From Utricularia gibba (Eukaryota > Streptophyta > Magnoliopsida > Lamiales > Lentibulariaceae): a stretch of 20,252 nucleotides of DNA. A program made the position numbers and the translations under genes. Below are positions 1-9,742 of this stretch, piece by piece. How positions within the stretch are numbered: the stretch's first letter is position 1; each line of letters opens with the position of its first letter. The notes below the pieces were generated by a model. That model did not search any database. It was not told the origin of the DNA and worked only from the letters and a program-made list of their open reading frames with translations. The stretch is taken from positions 1-20,252 of the forward strand of contig NEEC01000278.1 of NCBI GenBank assembly GCA_002189035.1, given 5' to 3'.

Positions 1-250
1 CCAAAGTAAGTTGTAGTCCGGCAAATAAAGTGATGTATTTATTATCGTTCGGTTTTCGGGGCTGCCTACATGGTTTTTCAAGGAACCGCTTCTCGTTTTG
101 TGGCGGCCAGTCTCGCTGGGAACTTGGTCCTTGACCCGATTCTGTATGGCTCATGAGGTCAACTGGATGCAAATCGATTAAAAAAAATGATGCATTTGTT
201 TAAATTACGATGTCACGTTCACCCCCACATGATTTTTTTCAACAACTTAC
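1..250. repeat. Partial mosaic unit at the window start
   Basis: It begins with the B word CCAAAGTAAGTTGTAG, then becomes A (TCCGGCAAATAAAG, ATTATCG, CGGGGCTG, GGAACCGCTT, GCTGGGAAC, TTGACCCGATTC). Its tail ATTACGATGTCACGTTCACC carries a private variant seen again only at about 3307-3326. The left part of the unit lies outside the window. Confidence 0.75.
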
Positions 251-550
251 TTTATACATGAGGAGGGGGTCTTGGGGGCACTTGGAACCGGAAAAATGTT
301 AGGCTTGGCCAAAGTAAGTGTAGCCCGGCAAAGAAAGTGATGTAGTTATTAACGTTCGGTTTTCGGTGTTGCCTACATGGTTTTAAGGAACAGCTTCTCG
401 TTTTTGGCGGCCAGTCTCGCTAGGAACTTGGTCCGGGCCCGCGATTCTTATGGCTCATGAGGACAAAAGGATGCTAATCGATGAAACAATGTTGCATTTG
501 TTTGAATTGCGATATCACGTGCACCCCACATGATTTTTTCAACAACTTAC
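251..550. repeat. Family-B monomer
   Basis: It is B at every diagnostic site from ATGAGGAGG to ATTGCGATATCACG, then has the A-type end TTTTTTCAACAACTTAC. It shares TGTAGTTATTAACG and GGATGCTAATCGATGAA with the unit at 3352-3662. Single-base losses are common (300 bp in all). Confidence 0.85.
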
Positions 551-859
551 TTTATACTTGAGCAGGCGGTCTTTGGGTGCACCTGGAACGGACAAAGGTA
601 AGGTTTGGCTTGCACCGAGAGTTAGTTGTAGTCCGGCAAATAAAGTGATGTATTAATTATCGTTCGGTTTTCGGGGGCTGCCTACATGGTTTTTCAAGGA
701 ACCGCTCTTTTTGGGTGGCCAGTCTCGCTGGGAACTTGGTCCTTGACCCGATTCTGTATGGCTCATGAGGTCAACTGGATGCAAATCGATTAAAAAAAAT
801 GATGCATTTGTTTAAATTATGATGTCACGTGCACCCCACATGATTTTTTAACAACATAC

Positions 860-1168
860 TTTATACATGAGGAGGCGGTCTTGGGGGCACTTGAACCGGA
901 AAAAATCAGCTTAGGCCTTGGCCAAAGTAAGTTGTAGCGCGGCAAAAGAAAGTGATGTATTTATTAACGTTCGGTTTTCGGTGTTGCCTACATGGTTTTT
1001 CAAGGAACAGCTTCTCGTTTTGTGGCGGCCAGTCTCGCTGGGAACGTTCTTGACCCCGATTCTGTATGGCTCATGAGGTCAACTGGATGCAAATCGATTA
1101 AAAAAAATGATGCATTTGTTTAAATTATGATGTCACGTGCACCCCACATGATTTTTTCAACAACTTAC
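860..1168. repeat. B-to-A chimeric monomer
   Basis: It is B from its start through CGGTGTTGCC and GGAACAGCTT (about 1010), then A from GCTGGGAAC (about 1037) onward. The exchange lies in the family-shared segment TTCTCGTTTTGTGGCGGCC. The unit at 3038-3351 switches in the same interval. Confidence 0.8.
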
Positions 1169-1479
1169 TTTATACTTGAGCAGGCGGTCTTTGGGTGCAC
1201 TGGAACGGGACAAAGGTAATGTTTGGCTTGCACCGAGAGTTAGTTGTAGTCGGCAAATAAAGTGATGTATTTATTATCGTTCGGTTTTCGGGGGCTGCCT
1301 ACATGGTTTTCAAGGAACCGCTTCTCGTTTTGTGGCGGCCAGTCTCGCTGGGAACTTGGTCCTTGACCCCGATTCTGTATGGCTCATGAGGTCAACTGGA
1401 TGCAAATCGATTAAAAAAATGATGCATTTGTTTAAATTATGATGTCACGTGCACCCACATGATTTTTTCAACAACTTAC

Positions 1480-1791
1480 TTTATACTTGAGCAGGCGGTC
1501 TTTGGGTGCACCTGGAACGGGACAAAGGTAAGTTTGGCTTGCACGAAGTTAGTTGTAGTCCGGCAAATAAAGTGATGTATTTATTATCGTTCGGTTTTCG
1601 GTGTTGCCTACATGGTTTTTCAAGGAACAGCTTCTCGTTTTGTGGCGGCCAGTCTCGCTAGGAACTTGGTCCGGGCCCCGATTCTTTTATGGCTCATGAG
1701 GACAACTGGATGCAAATCGATTAAAAAAAATGATGCATTTGTTTAAATTATGATGTCACGTGCACCCCACATGATTTTTTCAACAACTTAC
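1480..1791. repeat. A monomer with an internal B conversion tract (~1601-1702)
   Basis: The unit starts and ends as A but carries B alleles across CGGTGTTGCC, GGAACAGCTT, GCTAGGAAC, CCGGGCCCCGATTC and GAGGAC. It returns to A at AACTGGATGCAAATCG. The tract is about 100 bp. Two switch points flanking one B segment fit gene conversion better than simple unequal crossover. Confidence 0.75.
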
Positions 1792-2727
1792 TTTATACTT
1801 GAGCAGGCGGTCTTTGGGTGCACCTGGAACGGGACAAAGGTAATGTTTGGCTTGCACCGAGAGTTAGTTGTAGTCCGGCAAATAAAGTGATGTATTTATT
1901 ATCGTTCGGTTTTCGGGGCTGCCTACATGGTTTTTCAAGGAACCGCTTTTTTGTGGCGGCCAGTCTCGCTGGAACTTGGTCCTTGACCCCGATTCTGTAT
2001 GGCTCATGAGGTCAACTGGATGCAAATCGATTAAAAAAAATGATGCATTTGTTTAAATTATGATGTCACGTGCACCCCACATGATTTTTTCAACAACTTA
2101 CTTTATACTTGAGCAGGCGGTCTTTGGGTGCACCTGGAACGGGACAAAGTAAGTTTGGCTTGCACCGAGAGTTAGTTGTAGTCCGGCAAATAAAGTGATG
2201 TATTTATTATCGTTCGGTTTTCGGGGGCTGCCTACATGGTTTTTGAAGGAACAGCTTCTCGTTTTGTGGCGGCCAGTCTCGCTGGGAACTTGGTCCTTGA
2301 CCCCGATTCTGTATGGCTCATGAGGCAACTGGATGCAAATCGATTAAAAAAAATTATGCATTTGTTTAAATTATGATGTCACGTGCACCCCACATGATTT
2401 TTTCAACAACTTACTTTATACTTGAGCAGGCGGTCTTTGGGTGCACCTGGAACGGGACAAAGGTAATGTTTGGCTTGCACCGAGAGTTAGTTGTAGTCCG
2501 GCAAATAAAGTGATGTATTTATTATCGTTCGGTTTTCGGGGCTGCCTACATGGTTTTTGAAGGAACAGCTTTCGTTTTGTGGCGGCCAGTCTCGCTGGGA
2601 ACTTGGTCCTTGACCCCGATTCTGCATGGCTCATGAGGTCAACTGGATGCAAATCGATTAAAAAAAATGATGCATTTGTTTAAATTATGATGTCACGTGC
2701 ACCCCACATGTTTTTTTACCAACATAC

Positions 2728-3037
2728 TTTATACATGAGGAGGCGGTCTTGGGGGCACTTGGAACCGGAAAAAATCAGCTTAGGCCTTGGCCCAAAGTAA
2801 GTTTAGCATGGCAAAGAAAGTGATGTATTTATTAACGTTCGGTTTTCGGTGTTGCCTACATGGTTTTTCAAGGAACAGCTTCTCGTTTTGTGGCGGCCAG
2901 TCTCCTAGGAACTTGGTCCGGGCCCGCGATTCTTTATGGCTCATGAGGACAAAAGGATGCAAATCGAGGAAACAATGTTGCATTTGTTTAAATTGCGATA
3001 TCACTTGCACCCCACATGATTTTTTTTAACAACATAC
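2728..3037. repeat. Family-B monomer
   Basis: It is B throughout, including GGACAAAAGGATGC and ATTGCGATATCAC, with private changes (TTTAGCATGGCAAAG, ATCGAGGAAAC). Its end has TTTTTTTTAACAACATAC, the B form of the unit tail, and leads into another unit with a B start. Confidence 0.85.
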
Positions 3038-3351
3038 TTTATACATGAGGAGGCGGTCTTGGGGGGCACTTGGAACCGGAAAAAGATCAGCTTAGGCTTG
3101 GCCCAAAGTAAGTTGTAGCCCGGCAAAGAAAGTGATGTATTTATTAACGTTCGGTTTTCGGTGTTGCCTACATGGTTTTTCAAGGAACAGTTTCTCGTTT
3201 TCTGGCGGCCAGTCTCGCTGGGAACTTGGTCCTTGACCCCGATTCTGTATGGCTCATGAGGTCAACTGGATGCAAATCGATTAAAAAAAATGATGCATTT
3301 GTTTAAATTACGATGTCACGTTCACCCCACATGATTTTTTCAACAACTTAC
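3038..3351. repeat. B-to-A chimeric monomer
   Basis: It is B up to GGAACAGTTTCTCG and A from GCTGGGAACTTGG onward, then has the rare tail ATTACGATGTCACGTTCACC also present in the first unit of the window. The switch falls in the same family-shared segment as in the unit at 860. Confidence 0.8.
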
Positions 3352-3662
3352 TTTATACATGAGGAGGCGGTCTTGGGGGGCACTTGGAACCGGAAAAAAT
3401 GTCAGCTTAGGCCTTGGCCCAAAGTAAGTTGTAGCCCGGCAAAGAAAGTGATGTAGTTATTAACGTTCGGTTTCGGTGTTGCCTACATGGTTTTTAAGGA
3501 ACAGCTTCTCGTTTTGTGGCGGCCAGTCTCGCTAGGAACTTGGTCCGGCCCGCGATTCTTTATGGCTCATGAGGACAAAGGATGCTAATCGATGAATACA
3601 ATGTTGCATTTGTTTAAATTGCGATATCACGTGCACCCCACACGATTTTTTCAACAACTTAC
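3352..3662. repeat. Family-B monomer, last B unit in the window
   Basis: It is B at all diagnostic sites and shares TGTAGTTATTAACG and GGATGCTAATCGATGAA with the unit at 251. It is followed by an A unit with the uncommon GGTAAGGTTTGGC word, just as unit 251 is. No complete B unit occurs to the right. Confidence 0.85.
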
Positions 3663-5858
3663 TTTATACTTGAGCAGGCGGTTTGGGTGCACCTGGAACG
3701 GGACAAAGGTAAGGTTTGGCTTGCACCGAGAGTTAGTTGTAGTCCGGCAAATAAAGTGATGTATTATTATCGTTCGGTTTTCGGGGGCTGCCTACATGGT
3801 TTTTCAAGGAACCGCTTCTCGTTTTGTGGCGGCCAGTCTCGCTGGAACTTGGTCCTTGACCCCGATTCTGTATGGCTCATGAGGTCAACTGGATGCAAAT
3901 CGATTAAAAAAAATGATGCATTTGTTTGAATTATGATGTCACGTGCACCCCACATGATTTTTTCAACAACTTACTTTATACTTGAGCAGGCGGTCTTTGG
4001 GTGCACTGGAACGGACAAAGGTAATGTTTGGCTTGCACCGAGAGTTAGTTGTAGTCCGGCAAATAAAGTGATGTATTATTATCGTTCGGTTTTCGGGGGC
4101 TGCCTACATGGTTTTTCAAGGAACCGCTTCTCGTTTTGTGGCGGCCAGTCTCGCTGGGAACTTGGTCCTTGACCCCGATTCTGTATGGCTCATGAGGTCA
4201 ACTGGATGCAAATCGATTAAAAAAAATGATGCATTTCTTTAAATTATGATGTCACGTGCACCCCACATGATTTTTTCAACAACTTACTTTATACTTGAGC
4301 AGGCGGTCTTTGGGTGCACCTGGAACGGGACAAAGGTAATGTTTGGCTTGCACCGAGAGTTAGTTGTAGTCCGGCAAATAAAGTGATGTATTTATTATCG
4401 TTCGGTTTTCGGGGGCTGCCTACATGGTTTTTCAAGGAACAGCTTCTCGTTTTGTGGCGGCCAGTCTCGCTGGGAACTTGGTCCTTGACCCCGATTCTGT
4501 ATGGCTCATGAGGTCAACTGGATGCAAATCGATTAAAAAAATGATGCATTTGTTTAAATTATGATGTCACGTGCACCCCACATGATTTTTTCAACAACTT
4601 ACTTTATACTTGAGCAGGCGGTCTTTGGGTGCACCTGGAACGGGACAAAGGTAATGTTTGGCTTGCACCGAGAGTTAGTTGTAGTCCGGCAAATAAAGTG
4701 ATGTATTTATTATCGTTCGGTTTTCGGGGGCTGCCTACATGGTTTTTCAAGGAACCGCTTCTCGTTTGTGGCGGCCAGTCTCGCTGGGAACTTGGTCCTT
4801 GACCCCGATTCTGTATGGCTCATGAGGTCAACTGGATGCAAATCGATTAAAAAAAATGATGCATTTGTTTAAATTATGATGTCACGTGCACCCCACATGA
4901 TTTTTTCAACAACTTACTTTATACTTGAGCAGGCGGTCTTGGGTGCACCTGGAACGGGACAAAGGTAATGTTTGGCTTGCACCGAGAGTTAGTTGTAGTC
5001 CGGCAAATAAAGTGATGTATTTATTATCGTTCGGTTTTCGGGGGCTGCCTACATGGTTTTTCAAGGAACGCTTCTCGTTTTGTGGCGGCCAGTCTCGCTG
5101 GGAACTTGGTCCTTGACCCCGATTCTGTATGGCTCATGAGGTCAACTGGATGCAAATCGATTAAAAAAAATGATGCATTTTTTTAAATTATGATGTCACG
5201 TGCACCCCACATGATTTTTTCAACAACTTACTTTATACTTGAGCAGGCGGTCTTTGGGTGCACCTGGAACGGGACAAAGGTAATGTTTGGCTTGCACCGA
5301 GAGTTAGTTGTAGTCCGGCAAATAAAGTGATGTATTTATTATCGTTCGGTTTTCGGGTTGCCTACATGGTTTTTCAAGGAACCGCTTCTCGTTTTGTGGC
5401 GGCCAGTCTCGCTGGAACTTGGTCCGGGCCCCGATTCTTATGGCTCATGAGGTCAACTGGATGCAAATCGATTAAAAAAAATGATGCATTTCTTTAAATT
5501 ATGATGTCACGTGCACCCCACATGATTTTTTCAACAACTTACTTTATACTTGAGCAGGCGGTCTTTGGGTGCACCTGGAACGGGACAAAGGTAATGTTTG
5601 GCTTGCACCGAGAGTTAGTTGTAGTCCGGCAAATAAAGTGATGTATTTATTATCGTTCGGTTTTCGGGGGCTGCCTACATGGTTTTTCAAGGAACAGCTT
5701 CTCGTTTTGTGGCGGCCAGTCTCGCTGGGAACTTGGTCCTTGACCCCGATTCTGTATGGCTCATGAGGTCAACTGGATGCAAATCGATTAAAAAAAATGA
5801 TGCATTTGTTTAAATTATGATGTCACGTGCACCCACATGATTTTTTCAAACAACTTAC
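3663..5858. repeat. Regular family-A units (7 copies)
   Basis: Units start at 3663, 3975, 4288, 4603, 4918, 5232 and 5543, with lengths of 311-316 bp. They are close to the type unit. Units 4288 and 5543 both carry GGAACAGCTTCTCG and both follow a unit ending in GCATTTCTTT. This pair of shared variants lies 1255 bp (four units) apart. Apart from periodic shadow frames there is no coding signal. Confidence 0.92.
5232..5542. repeat. A monomer with a small B-type patch
   Basis: The unit is A at most sites but has GGTCCGGGCCCCGATTCTTATGG at about 5422-5441, which is the B form, and a shortened CGGGTTGCC where B has GGTGTTGCC. B units otherwise stop at 3662, so this is a short remnant or conversion patch inside A sequence. 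Confidence 0.65.
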
Positions 5859-6116
5859 TTTATACTTGAGCAGGCGGTCTTTGGGTGCACCTGGAACGGA
5901 CAAAGGTAATTTGGCTTGCACCGAGAGTTAGTTGTAGTCCGGCAAATAAAGTGATGTATTTATTATCGTTCGGTTTTCGGGGGCTGCCTACATGGTTTTT
6001 AAGGAACAAGGAACCGCCCGATTCTCGAGGTCAACTGGATGCAAATGATTAAAAAAAATGATGCATTTGTTTAAATTATGATGTCACGTGCACCCCACAT
6101 GATTTTTTTCAACTTA
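5859..6116. repeat. Internally deleted A unit
   Basis: After GGGGGCTGCCTACATGG the sequence reads AAGGAACAAGGAACCGCCCG and then TTCTCGAGGTCAACTGG. AAGGAAC is doubled and about 60 bp spanning the GGCGGCCAGTCTCGCTGGG region is gone. The unit ends at AACTTAC, where the usual TTTATACTTGAGCAG is also missing. Confidence 0.8.
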
Positions 6117-6430
6117 CGCGGTTTGGGACTGGAACTTGGTTGCCTTGCGGCACCCGATGGTCTGTATGGCTCATTGGTAGGTCATGATTCTGGATGCAAA
6201 TCGATTAAAAAATGAAAAATTATGATGCACGTTTGTTTAAATTATGAAAGTAAGTCACGTGCACATGGTTTCCCACATGATTTTTTCTCAACAACTGGAT
6301 GCAAATGATTTGATACGATGTGAGCAGGCGGTCTTTGGGTGCGGACCTAAGGTAACGGGACAAAGGTAGTTAGTTTGGCTTGTCACCGAGAGCATTAATA
6401 TTGTGATGTCCGGCAAAACGGTAAAGTGCT
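6117..6430. repeat. Insertion-rich, collapsed monomer
   Basis: The order of monomer landmarks is kept, but short insertions interrupt them. GTAAG and ACATGGTTT lie around CACGTGCAC, GGATGCAAATGATTTGATACG takes the place of CTTACTTTATACT, and GGACCTAAGGTAACGGGAC replaces CACCTGGAACGGGAC. Most inserted words are themselves monomer fragments. The density of small insertions looks like weakly corrected single-read sequence. The next monomer becomes regular at about 6430. Confidence 0.7.
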
Positions 6431-6685
6431 ATTTATTATCGTTCGGTTTTCGGGGCTGCCTACATGGTTTTTCAAGGAACGCTTCTCGTTTTGTGGCGGC
6501 CAGTCTCGCTGGGAACTTGGTCCTTGACCCGATTCTGTATGGCTCATGAGGTCAACTGGATGCAAATCGATTAAAAAAAATGATGCATTTGTTTAAATTA
6601 TGATGTCACGTGCACCCCACATGATTTTTTCAACAACTTACTTTATACTTGAGCAGGCGGTCTTTGGGTGCACCTGGAACGGACA

Positions 6686-6785
6686 CAAAGTTAATGTTTA
6701 ACAACACCGAGTCTTTATTGTACTGAGGAGGCAAATAAAGTGATTGGGGGCATTATCAACGGTTTTCTTGTTTGTAGCCCGCACA
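6686..6785. repeat. Interleaved A/B word segment
   Basis: Between a normal A start and a normal ACATGGTTTTTCAAGG, the bases alternate A-type words (CACCGAG, GCAAATAAAGTGATT, ATTATC) with B-like words (TTTAACAACA, TGAGGAGG, TTGGGGGCA, TGTAGCCCG). No ordinary monomer has both sets together in this order. Confidence 0.6.
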
Positions 6786-6963
6786 TGGTTTTTCAAGGAA
6801 CCGCTTCTCGTTTTGTGGCGGCCAGTCTCGCTGGGAACTTGGTCCTTGACCCGATTCTGTATGGCTCATGAGGTCAACTGGATGCAAATCGATTAAAAAA
6901 AATGATGCATTTGTTTAAATTATGATGTCACGTGCACCCCACATGATTTTTTCAACAACTTAC

Positions 6964-7130
6964 TTTATACTTGAGCAGGCGGTCTTTGGGTGCACCTGGA
7001 ACGGGACAAAGGTAATTAGTCAAGTGAACACCTTCTCGTTTTGTGGCCAGGCCAGTCTCTCCTGGAAAATCTTAAGTGATGTTTAAATTATGATGTCACG
7101 TGCACCCCACATGATTTTTCAACAACTTAC
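6964..7130. repeat. Truncated A unit (167 bp)
   Basis: It begins normally through GGGACAAAGGTAAT, then passes through a short altered stretch (TAGTCAAGTGAACACC) directly to CTTCTCGTTTTGTGG, and after another altered stretch to GTTTAAATTATGATG. The middle of each half-unit is lost. Confidence 0.8.
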
Positions 7131-7602
7131 TTTATACTTGAGCAGGCGGTCTTTGGGTGCACCTGGAACGGGACAAAGGTAAGTTTGGCTTGCACCGAGA
7201 GTTAGTTGTAGTCCGGCAAATAAAGTGATGTATTTATTATCGTTCGGTTTTCGGGGGCTGCCTACATGGTTTTTCAAGGAACCGCTTCTCGTTTTGTGGC
7301 GGCCAGTCTCGCTGGGAACTTGGTCCTTGACCCCGATTCTGTATGGCTCATGAGGTCAACTGGATGCAAATCGATTAAAAAAAATGATGCATTTGTTTAA
7401 ATTATGATGTCACGTGCACCCCACATGATTTTTTCAACAACTTACTTTATACTTGAGCAGGCGGTCTTTGGGTGCACCTGGAACGGGACAAAGAGTAATG
7501 TTTGGCTTGCACCGAGAGTTAGTTGTAGTCCGGCAAATAAAGTGATGTATTTATTATCGTTCGGTTTTCGGGGGCTGCCTACATGGTTTTTCAAGGAACC
7601 GC

Positions 7603-7648
7603 TTCTCGTTTTGTGGCGGCCAGTCTTCTCGTTTTGTGGCGGCCAGTC
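7603..7648. repeat. 23-bp tandem duplication inside a unit
   Basis: The 23 bases from TTCTCG to CCAGTC at 7603-7625 are repeated exactly at 7626-7648, with no other change nearby. It looks like a simple slippage or short template-jump event in an otherwise normal unit. Confidence 0.9.
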
Positions 7649-7785
7649 TCGCTGGGAACTTGGTCCTTGACCCCGATTCTGTATGGCTCATGAGGTCAAC
7701 TGGATGCAAATCGATTAAAAAAAATGATGCATTTGTTTAAATTATGATGTCACGTGCACCCCACATGATTTTTTCAACAACTTAC

Positions 7786-8158
7786 TTTATACTTGAGCAG
7801 GCGGTCTTTGGGTGCACCTGGAACGGGACAAAGGTAATGTTTGGCTTGCACCGAGAGTTAGTTGTAGTCTAAAGTGATGTATTTATTATCACCGGAGAGT
7901 ACATGGTCCGGCAAATAAAGAACATGGCTTGTTTTGTGGGGGCCAGTCCGGCAAATAAAGTGATGTATTTATTATCGTTCGGTTTTTCGGGGGCTTGCCT
8001 ACATTCTGTTGGCAAGGAACAACTGGATTTTGGCAAATCTCACCCTAAATGATGCATGGCTTATGAGGTCATGCTCATGAGGTCAACTGGATGCAAATCG
8101 ATTAAAAAAATGATGCATGATGTCACGTGCACCCCACATGATTTTTTCAACAACTTAC
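7786..8158. repeat. Enlarged scrambled unit with three restarts of the same block
   Basis: The block around CCGGCAAATAAAG is begun three times: at about 7866 (GTCTAAAGTGATG), at 7907 (TCCGGCAAATAAAG, then AACATGG) and at 7947 (complete through GTTCGG). Words such as ACATTCTGTTGGCAAGG, CTCACCCTAAATGATGC and a doubled TGAGGTCATGCTCATGAGGTC follow. From 8082 the unit is normal, except that TTTGTTTAAATTA after ATGCA is missing. Confidence 0.75.
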
Positions 8159-8470
8159 TTTATACTTGAGCAGGCGGTCTTTGGGTGCACCTGGAACGGG
8201 ACAAAGGTAATTTGGCTTGCACCGAGAGTTAGTTGTAGTCCGGCAAATAAAGTGATGTATTTATTATCGTTCGGTTTTCGGGGGCTGCCTACATGGTTTT
8301 TCAAGGAACCGCTTCTCGTTTTGTGGCGGCCAGTCTCGCTGGGAACTTGGTCCTTGACCCCGATTCTGTATGGCTCATGAGGTCAACTGGATGCAAATCG
8401 ATTAAAAAAAATGATGCATTTTTAAATTATGATGTCACGTGCACCCCACATGATTTTTTCAACAACTTAC

Positions 8471-8935
8471 TTTATACTTGAGCAGGCGGTCTTTGGGTGC
8501 ACCTGGAACGGGACAAAGGTAATTGGCTTGCACCGAGAGTTAGTTGTAGTCCGGCAAATAAAGTGATGTATTTATTATCGTTCGGTTTTCGGGGCTGCCT
8601 ACATGGTTTTTCAAGGAACCGCTTCTCGTTTGTGGCATGGGTCAAGGGATGCAAATCGATTAAAAAAAATGTGCATTTGTTTAAATTATGATGTCACGTG
8701 CACCCCACATGATTTTTTCAACAACTTACTTTATACTTGAGCAGGCGGTCTTTGGGTGCACCTGGAACGGACAAAGGTAATACCCGGCAAATCACGGCTT
8801 CTCGTTTTGTGGCGGCCAGTCTCGCTGGGAACTTGGTCCTTGACATTCTGGATGCAAATCAACGATTAAAAAAAATGATGCATTTTTTAAATTATGATGT
8901 CACGTGCACCCCACATGATTTTTTCAACAACTTAC
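8471..8935. repeat. Two shortened A units (259 and 206 bp)
   Basis: The unit at 8471 jumps from TCTCGTTTGTGGC to ATGGGTCAAGGGATGCAAATCG, losing most of the GTCTCGCTGGG to CTCATGAGG segment. The unit at 8730 goes from GACAAAGGTAATACCCGGCAAATCACGG straight to CTTCTCG, then from CCTTGACATTCTGG to ATGCAAATCAACGATT. Confidence 0.8.
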
Positions 8936-9323
8936 TTTATACTTGAGCAGGCGGTCTTTGGGTGCACCTGGAACGGGACAAAGGTTCTCGTTTTGTGGCG
9001 GCCAGTCTCGCTGGGAACTTGGTCCTTGACCCCGATTCTGTATGGCTCATGAGGTCAACTGGATGCAAATCGATTAAAAAAAATGTTGTAGTCCGGCAAA
9101 TAAAGTGATGTATTTATTATCGTTCGGTTTTCGGGGGCTGCCTACATGGTTTTTCAAGGAACCGCTTCTCGTTTTTGGCGGCCAGTCTCGCTGGGAACTT
9201 GGTCCTTGACCCGATTCTGTATGGCTCATGAGGTCAACTGGATGCAAATCGATTAAAAAAAATGATGCATTTGTTTAAATTATGATGTCACGTGCACCCC
9301 ACATGATTTTTTCAACAACTTAC
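8936..9323. repeat. Two partial units joined out of phase
   Basis: The first partial unit joins GGGACAAAGG directly to TTCTCGTTTTGTGG (about 8985). It then runs to the A tract and at 9085-9087 jumps back to TTGTAGTCCGGCAAATAAAG, after which the rest of a normal unit follows. Both junctions are sharp and the flanking sequence is clean. Confidence 0.8.
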
Positions 9324-9728
9324 TTTATACTTGAGCAGGCGGTCTTTGGGTGCACCTGGAACGGGACATGTAATCACGCACCGAGAACACATTGTATTCC
9401 GGCAAATAACTTACTTTTCGAGCAGGCGGTCTTTGGGTGCACCTGGGGCTGCCTACATGGTTTTTCAAGGAACTTGCACCGAGAGTTAGTTGTAGTCCGG
9501 CAAATAAAGTGATGTATTTATTATCGTTCGGTTTTCGGGGCTGCCTACATGGTTTTTCAAGGAACCGCTTCTCGTTTTGTGGCGGCCAGTCTCGCTGGGA
9601 ACTTGGTCCTTGACCCCGATTCTGTATGGCTCATGAGGTCAACTGGATGCAAATCGATTAAAAAAAATGATGCATTTGTTTAAATTATGATGTCACGTGC
9701 ACCCCACATGATTTTTTCAACAACTTAC
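9324..9728. repeat. Enlarged unit with a nested partial restart (405 bp)
   Basis: After GAACGGGACATGTAATCACG and a degraded GTATTCCGGCAAATAA, the unit start is re-entered at about 9409 (CTTACTTTTCGAGCAGGCGG). It then jumps from GTGCACCTGG to GGCTGCCTACATGG, and from CAAGGAAC back to TTGCACCGAGAG, after which it is regular. Confidence 0.75.
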
Positions 9729-9742
9729 TTTATACTTGAGCA

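Larger units (their letters stand above)
1..3662. repeat. Mixed domain of A and B monomer families
   Basis: Only this part of the window holds family-B units. B differs from A at many linked sites: ATGAGGAGG against TTGAGCAGG at the start; a diverged block containing CAGCTTAGGCCTTGGCCC where A has TTTGGCTTGCACCGAGAG; GGCAAAGAAAG against GGCAAATAAAG; ATTAACG against ATTATCG; CGGTGTTGCC against CGGGGGCTGCC; GCTAGGAAC against GCTGGGAAC; GGGCCCGCGATTC against TTGACCCCGATTC; GAGGACAAAAGG against GAGGTCAACTGG; ATTGCGATATC against ATTATGATGTC. Units starting at 551, 1169, 1792, 2102 and 2415 are essentially A. Those at 251, 2728 and 3352 are B. Those at 1, 860, 1480 and 3038 are mosaics. Diversity concentrated at one side of an otherwise uniform array suggests this side lies nearer an array edge. 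Confidence 0.85.

Noticed and set aside
2098-3183. Minus-strand frames in the A/B mixed region as a diverged gene pair
   Set aside because: They follow the monomer period, differ only as A and B families differ, and carry the same one-base frame shifts as the plus-strand frames.
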